Shown one piece after another: positions 25,331 to 32,878 of a DNA stretch of 64,000 nt. This DNA comes from Enterobacter asburiae (GTDB lineage: Bacteria; Pseudomonadota; Gammaproteobacteria; Enterobacterales; Enterobacteriaceae). Under the pieces are notes generated by a model that saw nothing but the letters and a program-made list of their open reading frames with translations, was not told where the DNA came from and searched no databases. Location: NCBI RefSeq assembly GCF_024599655.1, contig NZ_CP102247.1, positions 2,232,001-2,296,000 on the forward strand, written 5' to 3'. A program made the translations under genes and the position numbers. Positions within the stretch are counted from its first letter, which is position 1, and the number at the start of each line of letters is the position of its first letter.

Positions 25331-25358
25331 AAAAAAACGCCTGCATTTAGCAGGCTTT
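25331..25358 (-). terminator. Terminator downstream of the 75-residue gene
   Basis: GCCTGC-ATTTA-GCAGGC with eight A on the plus-strand left side, so T8 on the minus strand. It lies about 100 bases after the minus-strand stop at 25459. A short TTT on the right gives weak termination for plus-strand transcripts. Confidence 0.75.
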
Positions 25359-25458
25359 AATAGTTAGACCTTTTTATTATTTTAATTCAAAAGATAAATC
25401 CTAAAGGTGCTCTCTGAAAATACTGGCGATTTTACTGAGGTTTAGCCGGAAACGCATA

Positions 25459-25686
25459 TCACAAATGGTTTCTTGCAGCATCAAGTATCTTCTGAGAGGT
25501 GAGTTCTCTATCAGAGGCAACGTAGACAAAGCTGCGATCGCCGGTTAAAGACGGGAAACCTGCAGACATAATCTGAAGGTATATTTCTTCTCCATCCGGA
25601 TACTCCTGCCTTACGGACGTAACGCCTTGTTGCACCGTGACAACTTTACCTGGTTTCCCATCGAAAAAAACGATGACATTCTTCAT
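25459..25686 (-). CDS. Hypothetical small protein, 75 residues
   Basis: No family recognised. The predicted protein is a soluble alpha/beta mix: it opens with a beta-rich segment (KNVIVFFDGKPGKVVTVQQG), continues with LTGDRSFVYVASDRE, and ends with a helix (SQKILDAARNHL). No signal peptide, cysteine or metal motif. ACAGGATGG before the ATG is a usable ribosome site, and a good terminator follows, both supporting expression. Divergent from the Zn-ribbon microprotein gene. Confidence 0.6.
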   Translation of the reverse strand: MKNVIVFFDGKPGKVVTVQQGVTSVRQEYPDGEEIYLQIMSAGFPSLTGDRSFVYVASDRELTSQKILDAARNHL

Positions 25687-25782
25687 AAACCATCCTGTGT
25701 TTTTGGGTACATTCGAAAATTAAAGCAAGCATTTTTTAGCTTTAACGTGTATTGTGGCAATCCGTAAAATCAGGAGATGCCT

Positions 25783-25947
25783 ATGTCTGGACGTAAAAAT
25801 ACACAATCCCATCGAAATCATTTAGTCAAATGTTCATGCCCAAATTGTTCTAAAGATTCAGAGCATAGTTTTAATCGCGTGCAAAAGGGCGCTCAACTTG
25901 TCTGCCCGTACTGCCACGCTTTGTTTAAATCTACTCAACGATTCTAA
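25783..25947 (+). CDS. Zinc-ribbon microprotein, 54 residues
   Basis: Starts MSGRKNTQSHRNHLVKCSCP. Cysteines fall as C17-x-C19-x2-C22 and C41-x2-C44 (CSCPNC and CPYC), a zinc-ribbon knuckle pair about 20 residues apart, with a basic N-terminus and C-terminus (KSTQRF). A good ribosome site (CAGGAG) stands 7 bases before the ATG. It resembles the small YnfU-type Zn-ribbon proteins found with cold-shock genes in E. coli prophages; I am not certain of that name. The next gene is a CspA-family protein, which fits. Confidence 0.65.
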   Translation: MSGRKNTQSHRNHLVKCSCPNCSKDSEHSFNRVQKGAQLVCPYCHALFKSTQRF

Positions 25948-26135
25948 ACCAAAGTAGTTGACAAAATGAGTTAGCGTTGAGTTTTAGACCATTCATGCAG
26001 CAGTTCTGCACTTCATCACATTGTTTAGCGCACTCGTTAAGAAAATATGCTGACTGTTGATATCAATAACAGTCATATAATCCAGGGCCCGTTTACTCAG
26101 AAAACCTCATTGGTAATCACGGGCCATTGATAATA

Positions 26136-26354
26136 TTATCTGTCCAGAAGAATGACATTTGCAGCAGCAGGGCCTTTATCGCCGCTTAGAATCGCAAATT
26201 CGACTTTCTGACCTTCAAATAGTGTATTAAAGCTTTCTCCCTGCAGGGCAGAGAAACGAACAAGAACATCTTTACTGCCATCAAGCGGGGAGATGTAGCC
26301 AAAGCCTTTATCTTCATTAAACCACTTAACCAGACCTTGAATTCTTGAAGACAT
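26136..26354 (-). CDS. CspA-family cold-shock protein
   Basis: 72 residues, one cold-shock domain. RNP1 is KGFGYI, close to consensus KGFGFI. RNP2 reads VLVRFSAL instead of VFVHFSAI: the nucleic-acid-stacking Phe and His are changed to Leu and Arg, so RNA binding is probably altered. The rest (LVKWFN-DKGFG, TLFEGQKVEF, GPAAANV) is most like CspB/CspG. AAAAGGAGTATGT is an excellent ribosome site. A long cspA-like leader lies upstream. Confidence 0.85.
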   Translation of the reverse strand: MSSRIQGLVKWFNEDKGFGYISPLDGSKDVLVRFSALQGESFNTLFEGQKVEFAILSGDKGPAAANVILLDR

Positions 26355-26744
26355 ACATACTCCTTTTAAAGACTCTTTAAATGATAAGAAATGACAAAAC
26401 GTATGGACTCAAAAGGAGGGGATATCAGCGATAGCGCCTGGTTATGAGGACTGCCGGATAAAAAAGGGTATTCGGTATTGCATCGAACTAAATCATTAAG
26501 GCACGGACTGAATTGATAAGCAAATATTATTTTAGCCATCCGGGTGGCTGCCTGGGCGCGTTACAGTCACGTTGAATCTGATGTCAATTCTCGATAAAAA
26601 GTCGTCGGCTTGATGTTCGTCTTTGCGAATCCGGGGCCGGAAAAAGGGTTGCGCGCATTGACCTTGTGAATATATTTTGATTAGGCTATGTATGTTCGGC
26701 ACCATGCTTTTTCTTAAAATTTTATCCCATTGGAAGGGTTTTAC
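26355..26744 (-). promoter_or_regulatory. Long 5' leader of the cold-shock gene and divergent intergenic region
   Basis: No gene on either strand in this 390-base stretch. On the minus strand, CTATCGCTGATATCCCCTCC at 26415-26434 closely resembles a segment of the E. coli cspA 5' untranslated region (TTATCGTTGATACCCCTCG, as I recall it). This suggests a thermosensing leader of the cspA type. I do not find a clear cold box. The plus-strand lipoprotein promoter must lie near its right end. Confidence 0.5.
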
Positions 26745-26954
26745 GTGTTCAAGCTTAATTCATCTCTACTGGCCTTTTTCCTGCTGTCAGGTTGTAACTC
26801 TGATCTGGTTCTCAGTCCACCTCAACAACCCGAATACAAGGCTATGCCAGAAATAACCCAGTCTGTGACGCCATCACAGCAGCGTGCAATCATGGCTGGC
26901 GAGAGGCCTGACTGGTCAGAAAGAACGCCCGTCAACGCTACAAAGCGCTATTAA
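26745..26954 (+). CDS. Small lipoprotein, 69 residues
   Basis: The GTG at 26745 behind GGAAGGG gives MFKLNSSLLAFFLLSGC, a type II signal with lipobox LSGC (Cys at residue 17); the upstream TTG at 26730 is less plausible. The mature part is short and Pro/Gln-rich (SPPQQPEYKAMPEITQ) and ends with a helical TPSQQRAIMAGERPDW segment. Asn at +2 after the Cys suggests outer-membrane sorting. No family recognised. A terminator follows immediately. Confidence 0.65.
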   Translation: MFKLNSSLLAFFLLSGCNSDLVLSPPQQPEYKAMPEITQSVTPSQQRAIMAGERPDWSERTPVNATKRY

Positions 26955-26970
26955 TAAAACGTATCAGCAG

Positions 26971-26993
26971 GGCTGCCATTCGGTGGCCTTTTT
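26971..26993 (+). terminator. Rho-independent terminator after the small lipoprotein
   Basis: GGCTGCC-ATTC-GGTGGCC (two G-T pairs in the stem) followed by T5, 16 bases after the stop. Confidence 0.7.
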
Positions 26994-27173
26994 GTTACCC
27001 CTCGATTATGTCGTTTATTGCGCCATGGGCGCGGACCCAATACTCTGGTCTGAACGAAAATTTTCGACGCCTGACATGGTAATTATGAGGTTATCTACCA
27101 TGATTAAGAAGATGACAAATCAATCACTTCAGCATCGTTGAAGCGGTTACTACACGCTAATCGAGAACCCTAA

Positions 27174-28697
27174 ATGCGCCATGCATCTATCCCCGTAGCT
27201 GCAGCCACGGCAATATTTTTGCTGGGCGTTTTTATCATCAATTTACAGGTTTGGTATTCTGCACGGGCTGACAGCCTTGCAGGGGCGCACTATGTCGTGC
27301 GGAACATGAATGTCATTCTTAAAGAAGCCCGTCATGCAACTCAGTTGGCGAAGCAACTTGCTGATAATGAGTGTGATGCGGAAGGACAATATCGGCTAGG
27401 CACCGAGGCTGCATTACAGCCTCACCTCAGAACGATCGTTATTCTGAAAAATGAAGCGGTCTGGTGCTCTTCTTTACCAGGCAACCGCGTGTTGTTGGTC
27501 AACAGTTCAATACTGCCAGAATCATCATTGCTACTCGTCCCTGCGGGAAGTACCGTCAACGGCCTTCCTGTGCTTCTATACCAGACCAATCACGCCGGAA
27601 GCCGAATCATCGTTAGCATCAGCGACAGCCATATCCGGGATGCACTGGATATGCCATTAAATGGCGTTGAATATTCACTTCGAGTAGGCAATACCCTTTT
27701 GGGCATGACAGGCGATGTGGCGACGGCAGACCATTCGAAGAAAGAGGTATTGACGGTAAAAGCCTCTGGTTATCCTTTCGAGATACAGGTTAACTCTCCA
27801 GTCCTTTTCAGCCTTAAGAGATTGCTCAATCGAGCTGGCGGCGTGGTGCTATTCCTGCTGATAATATCGACTCTATCTGCTTATATACTTCAGCGATATC
27901 TCTCTAAAGATGTTTCACCAGAAGAATCACTGCGCACCGCCATTTACAGAAATGAAATAACCCCGTATTACCAACCGGTTGTTAGCGGCAGGGAGGGAAC
28001 CTTGCGAGGTGTGGAAGTGCTGGCCAGATGGAAGCATCCGCAATCCGGGTTTATTTCTCCCGCTTCATTTATTCCCCTCGCGGAGAAATCTGGCTTAATT
28101 ATTCCTTTAACCCAGAGCTTAATGCGTCAGGTTGCTGCGCATATGAATTCAATTTCAACCTTGTTGCCAGAAGGGTTTCATGTAGGGATTAACTTCAGCG
28201 CTTCTCATATCGTTTCGTCCACCTTTGTAGAAGAGTGTCTCCACTACAAACACAGTTTTATTCGACAGGATCTTAACCTTGTCATTGAGGTAACCGAGCG
28301 CGAACCGCTCCACATCGATGAACATCTCGTCAGGACGCTGAATGAGCTGCATAACAACGGATTTGCCATTGCGCTGGATGATTTTGGCACGGGATATTCC
28401 GGTCTATCCTACCTGCAAGAACTGCATATTGATTATATTAAAATCGACCAAAGTTTTGTTGCCAGGGTTAACGCCAATGAGGATTCAACCCTGATCCTGG
28501 ATTCGGTACTGGAACTGGCAAAAAAACTTTCAATTAGTATTGTGGCGGAAGGGGTTGAGACACAAGATCAACTTGATTACCTGATCCGCAATAACATCCG
28601 TTTTTTACAGGGGTTCTTCTTCTACAAACCTCTACCTTACAAGGAGCTGGTCAAAGTCCTCTTATCGAAGCCTAAAGTTAAAGTGAGGGTGGAATGA
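27174..28697 (+). CDS. CSS-motif cyclic-di-GMP phosphodiesterase (EAL)
   Basis: 507 residues. Two membrane helices (about 8-27 and 221-240) flank a periplasmic CSS domain with the diagnostic VWCSSLPG (CSS at 98-100). The cytoplasmic EAL domain has GVEVLARW (EVL at 281-283, a tolerated form of EAL), EVTERE, DDFGTGYSGLSYLQ and KIDQSFV, plus VAEGVET, so all metal and catalytic positions look present. This is the PdeB/C/D/G/N (YjcC-like) class, in which the periplasmic disulfide state controls hydrolysis and proteolysis. It should degrade c-di-GMP. Confidence 0.88.
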   Translation: MRHASIPVAAATAIFLLGVFIINLQVWYSARADSLAGAHYVVRNMNVILKEARHATQLAKQLADNECDAEGQYRLGTEAALQPHLRTIVILKNEAVWCSSLPGNRVLLVNSSILPESSLLLVPAGSTVNGLPVLLYQTNHAGSRIIVSISDSHIRDALDMPLNGVEYSLRVGNTLLGMTGDVATADHSKKEVLTVKASGYPFEIQVNSPVLFSLKRLLNRAGGVVLFLLIISTLSAYILQRYLSKDVSPEESLRTAIYRNEITPYYQPVVSGREGTLRGVEVLARWKHPQSGFISPASFIPLAEKSGLIIPLTQSLMRQVAAHMNSISTLLPEGFHVGINFSASHIVSSTFVEECLHYKHSFIRQDLNLVIEVTEREPLHIDEHLVRTLNELHNNGFAIALDDFGTGYSGLSYLQELHIDYIKIDQSFVARVNANEDSTLILDSVLELAKKLSISIVAEGVETQDQLDYLIRNNIRFLQGFFFYKPLPYKELVKVLLSKPKVKVRVE

Positions 28698-28730
28698 GGT
28701 TTATCCAGCACCTGACGAAGATAGGGTATA

Positions 28731-29117
28731 ATGCGTATCCCAAAACCGCTCAACAACCCAGTGACGCATTCAATGACCCTCAATCGCTTTTGTTACTTAC
28801 TCCTGATATTCGCTGCGCTCGGCAGCCTTTTATCATCGAATCCTGTGGTCGTCTGGTTTCTGCTGATCAATGTGCTGACAATGGTCATATATGGTGCCGA
28901 TAAAATGGCGGCGCGTAAGGGGATGCGCAGGGTTCCGGAAGCGACGTTGCTGGTATTTGGCCTGACCGGAGGCTGGCCTGGCGCCATTGTGGGGCAACAG
29001 CTCTTTCGCCATAAAACCCAAAAGCAGCCCTTTAAAACCTACTTTTTCTTAAGCATTGTCGTCAGCATCGCCGTGATGGCGGCGGTTTACCATTTCTCTC
29101 CTGTTTCTTCGTTATGA
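28731..29117 (+). CDS. DUF1294-family small membrane protein
   Basis: 128 residues with about three hydrophobic segments (near 20-40, 41-55 and 105-122). The DUF1294 core is recognisable: NVLTMVIYGADKMAARKGMRRVPE and GGWPGAIVGQQLFRHKTQKQPF. The family is small, membrane-bound and of unknown function; some members are fused to cold-shock domains, and here a CspA paralogue lies 2.4 kb away. The start is uncertain: a second ATG at 28773 would still leave the complete domain. Confidence 0.75.
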   Translation: MRIPKPLNNPVTHSMTLNRFCYLLLIFAALGSLLSSNPVVVWFLLINVLTMVIYGADKMAARKGMRRVPEATLLVFGLTGGWPGAIVGQQLFRHKTQKQPFKTYFFLSIVVSIAVMAAVYHFSPVSSL

Positions 29118-29189
29118 GCGTATTGACATCAAGTTAACTTGAGCTTTTAAGATGTCAGCACCACGTTGATAAAGGAGTAACATCTTAAA

Positions 29190-29630
29190 ATGAAAGACAT
29201 TGATGTAGGTTTCACTCATGTCGCGTTTATGGTCAGGGACCTGGAAAAGAGTATTGCCTTCTATCGTCGCTATGCCGGTATGGAGGTCATTCATTGGCGT
29301 GAACCCGACATGCCTGATGCAAGAAAAGTAGCATGGCTTAGCGACTATACCCGTCCTTTTGCACTGGTTCTGGTACAAGCCGATACCGTGACCGACACGC
29401 CGCTGGGTAACTTCGGGCATCTGGGTATTGCCTGCGCGACCCGCGAAGAAATTGACAGAAAAACCGAGATGGCCACCGCTGAAGGTGTGCTAAGGAAGGC
29501 GCCTGAGAATGTAGGCGATCCCGTCGGCTACTATGTCTTTTTTGCCGATCCCGATGGAAATACGTTAGAGCTGTCATTCGGACAGCGCGTCGGCCTGGAA
29601 GCGATCCGAATGGCCAGTCGGAATAAATAA
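29190..29630 (+). CDS. Glyoxalase/VOC-superfamily protein
   Basis: 146 residues, two beta-alpha-beta-beta-beta modules. First metal-ligand position is His in GFTHVAFMVRDLEKSIAFYR, the second FGHLGIA, and the Glu ligand is in DPDGNTLELSF, so a divalent-metal VOC enzyme such as a lactoylglutathione-lyase-like or ring-cleavage-type enzyme is likely. Substrate unknown. AAAGGAGTAACATCTTAAA provides the ribosome site. Confidence 0.82.
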   Translation: MKDIDVGFTHVAFMVRDLEKSIAFYRRYAGMEVIHWREPDMPDARKVAWLSDYTRPFALVLVQADTVTDTPLGNFGHLGIACATREEIDRKTEMATAEGVLRKAPENVGDPVGYYVFFADPDGNTLELSFGQRVGLEAIRMASRNK

Positions 29631-29782
29631 AGTGAACATACGTTAGCAACAGGAGACAGACCGCATCGCGTATCGTTAATTAACCCTCCATCACTGCCAA
29701 TAGTAGTAGGACTATTCTTAAGTTGTTGCTGTTTTTTGCACAATCTGAATAATACGTGCAACACCACGGACGATGACATCCC

Positions 29783-30232
29783 ATGAAAATAGTATCTATT
29801 ATGCTGGTAGTGCTGGCGCTTTTTTCTGCGCCTGCCTGGTCCGCTTTTCAGGAGCGGGAATATAATACCTGGTATATGAAAAATGCGGTGCTTTACGATA
29901 TGACGCAGACCTCGGCAGGTTATCCCGTCATGGTGAGTGTATCCCAGCCCGGAAGGAAATCCGCTAATTTACTGGTGTCTTATATTACGGAAGGGCGCTG
30001 TGGTGAGAATAATCTGCCGCTAAATGTGAATGGTAAAGTGCTGCCCGCCAAATATAATTGTGTCCAGATAGGACAGAACAGAATTGAGCATTTTTCAGTG
30101 GTGGATGCGGAAAGCGTCAATAGCATGGTGACGCATTTAAAATCTGATTTCACTATTCTGTTGCAAAACGACATCAAGATTTGGGCTGCAAACATCAAAA
30201 CCCCAAAATACGGTTTGACGCCGCGTTTTTAA
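29783..30232 (+). CDS. Exported hypothetical protein, 149 residues
   Basis: A signal peptide (MKIVSIMLVVLALFSAPAWS, cleavage near SA/FQ) makes it periplasmic or secreted. The mature part is beta-rich with two cysteines (GRCGENN and KYNCVQIG), which may form a disulfide. No family recognised with confidence. It stands alone with a 152-base gap before it and a 40-base gap after it. Confidence 0.7.
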   Translation: MKIVSIMLVVLALFSAPAWSAFQEREYNTWYMKNAVLYDMTQTSAGYPVMVSVSQPGRKSANLLVSYITEGRCGENNLPLNVNGKVLPAKYNCVQIGQNRIEHFSVVDAESVNSMVTHLKSDFTILLQNDIKIWAANIKTPKYGLTPRF

Positions 30233-30272
30233 AAATCCTGCTAAGCTTGTTGGTTGGACCAGGAGCATGAGC

Positions 30273-30470
30273 ATGATGAACAAAGATGAACAAACCGGAT
30301 TAGTGGGGCTGGCGATTGGGGCCGCCGTTATTGGGCTGGTTTCAGCGCAAAAGCCGATCCATCGCAACAGCATTGTCGATGAGCTGGTCAGGCTCGGCAG
30401 GCAAAAAGGCGATGGTGTAGAAGACGAGGTTTTCGTGAAAGCCGCCGAGCTGGTGAGAAAAGGGGTATAG
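30273..30470 (+). CDS. Small hypothetical protein, 65 residues
   Basis: Start chosen at the ATG at 30273, seven bases after CAGGAG; the ATG at 30267 is too close to it. A hydrophobic Gly/Ala stretch (GLVGLAIGAAVIGLV, about 9-23) is followed by a charged amphipathic helix region (IVDELVRLGRQKGDGVEDEVFVKAAELVRKG). Likely membrane-associated. It ends three bases before the GFA-family gene, so the two form an operon. Confidence 0.6.
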   Translation: MMNKDEQTGLVGLAIGAAVIGLVSAQKPIHRNSIVDELVRLGRQKGDGVEDEVFVKAAELVRKGV

Positions 30471-30473
30471 CCC

Positions 30474-30896
30474 ATGGCTGAAAGACGTAATGCGAAGTGC
30501 CATTGCGGCGCGGTGGCATTCACCGTTGAGCTTACCGATGGCCTGAACACCGCGCGGCGCTGCAGCTGTTCTTTTTGTCGAATGCGAGGCGCGGTGGTCG
30601 TCTCTGCGCCGCTGTCGGGGATTACGGTGACCAAAGGTGAGGATAAGCTCACCGAGTACCGCTTTAACACGGGAACGGCACGGCATTTCTTTTGCTCGGT
30701 GTGCGGAATTTACACGTTCCATCAGAGGCGTTCTAATCCTAATGAATACGGCGTGAACGTCGCCTGTTTTGAAAGCGTTTCTCCGTTTGATTTCCCTCAG
30801 GTAACCGTGATGGACGGTGTCAACCATCCCACGGATGGGGAAAGTGGAGTATTTGGCTATCTTACTTTTCGCGAGAAAGGGGAAGAGCAGGCATGA
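30474..30896 (+). CDS. GFA-family protein (glutathione-dependent formaldehyde-activating type)
   Basis: 140 residues with the full set of zinc ligands of the family: CHCGAV near the N-terminus, CSCSFC in the middle (around residue 31) and CSVCGIY (around residue 78). GFA domains were named for S-hydroxymethyl-glutathione formation, but most members bind glutathione adducts or have unknown roles. Co-transcribed with the 65-residue protein upstream. Confidence 0.85.
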   Translation: MAERRNAKCHCGAVAFTVELTDGLNTARRCSCSFCRMRGAVVVSAPLSGITVTKGEDKLTEYRFNTGTARHFFCSVCGIYTFHQRRSNPNEYGVNVACFESVSPFDFPQVTVMDGVNHPTDGESGVFGYLTFREKGEEQA

Positions 30897-30964
30897 TTGC
30901 CGCCTGGCCACTCTTTAATCAGCCTGGCTATAGTGGAGGGTGGTTATCTGAAACAGGAGAAACT

Positions 30965-31042
30965 ATGCTCTGTGTTGAAAAAGACGATCCGCGTGAGGCC
31001 CCTGAGTCAGGGGATAAAAAGCCTCAGCCTGTGAAAAAATAA
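30965..31042 (+). CDS. Putative 25-residue hydrophilic peptide
   Basis: ATG behind ACAGGAGAAACT, an excellent ribosome site, encodes MLCVEKDDPREAPESGDKKP and ends QPVKK. Charged and Pro-rich, with no similarity I recognise. A terminator 20 bases after the stop ends the transcript precisely here, which supports it as an expressed short gene or as the 3' end of the GFA message. Confidence 0.4.
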   Translation: MLCVEKDDPREAPESGDKKPQPVKK

Positions 31043-31062
31043 CGCGACATGTGCGTTTACCC

Positions 31063-31088
31063 GCCACTGGCACTGCTGGTGGCTTTTT
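31063..31088 (+). terminator. Rho-independent terminator after the 25-residue ORF
   Basis: GCCAC (31063-31067) pairs with GTGGC (31079-31083), with partial pairing inside the loop, and T5 follows. Confidence 0.65.
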
Positions 31089-31105
31089 GTTTACAGGGAA
31101 CGCGG

Positions 31106-31231
31106 TTAACTGCCATCCAGATGGTTTAACAGCGTGCCGAGATGCCCGACAATATCACCAAAATCAAAAATTAACGCCATCCACAGCATGGCTAAAAGGG
31201 TAAGTACGGCAAGGGATACACGACCAAACAA
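31106..31231 (-). CDS. Putative 41-residue small membrane protein, TTG start
   Basis: TTG start eight bases after AAGGAT. The peptide reads as initiator Met followed by FGRVSLAVLTLLAMLWMALI, then FDFGDIVGHLGTLLNHLDGS. The N-terminal 22 residues form one transmembrane helix with a positive N-terminus, and the C-terminal 20 are amphipathic. It ends 18 bases past the plus-strand terminator and shares its strand with ompN, which ends toward it (148 bases away). I cannot name it; the clean SD, composition and helix pattern favour a real gene. Confidence 0.5.
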   Translation of the reverse strand: MFGRVSLAVLTLLAMLWMALIFDFGDIVGHLGTLLNHLDGS

Positions 31232-31337
31232 CGCTGTTATCCTTAGTGACGAAAGGGCTATCACCTGAGTTTAACCAGCTTTCTTTCAACTTACCCTCAA
31301 CCAATCCCTTTCTGAAACTGCCTTTTGTGACGGACTT

Positions 31338-31373
31338 CAAAAAACAAGCGAGCCCGCATGATTATGCGGGCTC
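31338..31373 (-). terminator. Rho-independent terminator of ompN
   Basis: On the minus strand a 10-bp stem GAGCCCGCAT / ATGCGGGCTC with a four-base loop is followed by GCTTGTTTTTT, starting seven bases after the ompN stop. Confidence 0.88.
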
Positions 31374-31379
31374 TGACAA

Positions 31380-32489
31380 TCAGAACTGGTAAACCAGACC
31401 TAACGCTACGACGTCATCGGTGCCGATGCCGTTGTTTTTGTAGAAGCTGTCATCTTCATCCAGCAGGTTGATTTTGTAATCAACGTAGGTGGACATGTTT
31501 TTGTTGAAGTAGTAGGTCGCGCCTACGTCAGCGTATTTAACCAGATCCTGATCGCCCTGACCGTTGCCCAGGTCCTTACCTTTAGACTGCAGGTAGGAAA
31601 GGGTTGGACGCAGGCCGAAGTCGAACTGGTACTGCGCGGTCACTTCGAAGTTCTGGGTTTTGTTCGCCACGGCGTCGGTATTATCACCATACGGGGTCAT
31701 ATTGCGGGTTTCAGAATACATTGCCGCCAGGTAGATGTTATTGGCGTCATACTTCAGACCCGCCGTCCATGCATCCGCTTTGTCACCACCCGCTGTGGTA
31801 TTCATCACCTGCTCGTTGGTTCGGTCAGAAGAGGTATAGGCTGCACCCGCAGTAATTCCCATGCCGAAGTCATAGGTGGTAGAAATACCGAAGCCATCAC
31901 CATTCTCGTGACGCGTGTCGCGACCGTTGTTGGTGCCTTCCTGATTGTTGCTGGCATCTTCATTCTTGCCCTGATACTGCAGCGCAAAGTTCAGACCCTG
32001 CACCAGACCATAGAAGTCGGTGTTGCGGTAGGTTGCCACGCCGTTGGCGCGGCCCGTCATGAAGTTGTCGGCTTTGGTGTAGGAGTCGCCGCCGAACTCT
32101 GGCAGCATATCAGTCCAGCCTTCCACGTCGTACAGCACGCCATAGTTACGACCGTAATCGAAGGAACCGTAGTCGCCCACCTTCACACCGGCGAAGGCCA
32201 GACGCGTCCAGGACTGGTTATCAGACCCTTCGGTGTTGTTGGCCTGAATGTTGTATTCCCACTGCGCGTAGCCGGTCATCATGTTGTTGATCTGGGTTTC
32301 ACCTTTGAAGCCCAGACGCATATAGGTTTGATCCCCGTCAGCGCCTTTATCGTCGGAGAAATAGTGCAGGCCATCTACTTTTCCGTACAGATCTAATTTG
32401 TTACCGTCTTTATTATAAATTTCTGCTGCATGTGCAGAGCCAGCCATTAACAGAGCCGGAATCATCAGAGCCAGTACTTTTCTTTGCAT
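31380..32489 (-). CDS. ompN: Trimeric general porin OmpN (OmpC/F family)
   Basis: 369 residues with signal peptide (cleaved at AHA/AEIYNKDGNK) and C-terminal Phe (LVYQF). Family hallmarks: LDLYGKVDGLHYFS, GFKGETQINN, and the constriction-loop L3 region DMLPEFGGDSYT. It is OmpN rather than OmpC because it lies opposite micC and beside nifJ, exactly as in E. coli. In E. coli ompN and micC are expressed together under envelope stress. Passive diffusion of small hydrophilic solutes. Confidence 0.9.
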   Translation of the reverse strand: MQRKVLALMIPALLMAGSAHAAEIYNKDGNKLDLYGKVDGLHYFSDDKGADGDQTYMRLGFKGETQINNMMTGYAQWEYNIQANNTEGSDNQSWTRLAFAGVKVGDYGSFDYGRNYGVLYDVEGWTDMLPEFGGDSYTKADNFMTGRANGVATYRNTDFYGLVQGLNFALQYQGKNEDASNNQEGTNNGRDTRHENGDGFGISTTYDFGMGITAGAAYTSSDRTNEQVMNTTAGGDKADAWTAGLKYDANNIYLAAMYSETRNMTPYGDNTDAVANKTQNFEVTAQYQFDFGLRPTLSYLQSKGKDLGNGQGDQDLVKYADVGATYYFNKNMSTYVDYKINLLDEDDSFYKNNGIGTDDVVALGLVYQF

Positions 32490-32726
32490 TGTGATATTCC
32501 TTTGCAGTTGTTTTTATTTAATTACCTGTTGAACTTTCAGAATGAGAAAGTTGTCTCATGCTAAATCACTCCAGTGTAAGAGTAATAAAATATAATTGTT
32601 ACGAACTAAGTAAAATCTAAACCGGATAAATCGGCGGAAATGATCATTGATTTGATGAATGGTTTAAAACCAAGCATATTAAATTGAAATTATTAATCAG
32701 GCGTTAATTAAGGTAATCTTGCTGGT

Positions 32727-32841
32727 GTTATATGCCTTTAAGATGATTCATCCATAATTAACATGAATGCTATTAAGGAAACTCAATAGATATTCATTGA
32801 TTATCTGGATTCGCCCGGTGTGAATACGCCGGGCTTTTTTT
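32727..32841 (+). ncRNA. micC: MicC small RNA
   Basis: The segment begins GTTATATGCCTTTA, the conserved 5' end of E. coli MicC that pairs with the ompC ribosome-binding region. It ends with an intrinsic terminator, GCCCGG (32813-32818) / CCGGGC (32829-32834) followed by T7. Position (divergent from ompN, next to nifJ) and length (about 115 bases against 109) agree. The middle is quite different from the E. coli RNA as I remember it. MicC is Hfq-dependent and represses ompC, and ompD in Salmonella. Confidence 0.85.
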
Positions 32842-32846
32842 ATGGC

Positions 32847-32871
32847 AAAAAAATGCCCGGACAAGCCGGGC
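32847..32871 (-). terminator. Rho-independent terminator of nifJ
   Basis: Minus strand GCCCGG-CTTGT-CCGGGC then A and T7, eight bases after the nifJ stop and back to back with the micC terminator. Confidence 0.88.
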
Positions 32872-32878
32872 AGAGGAA

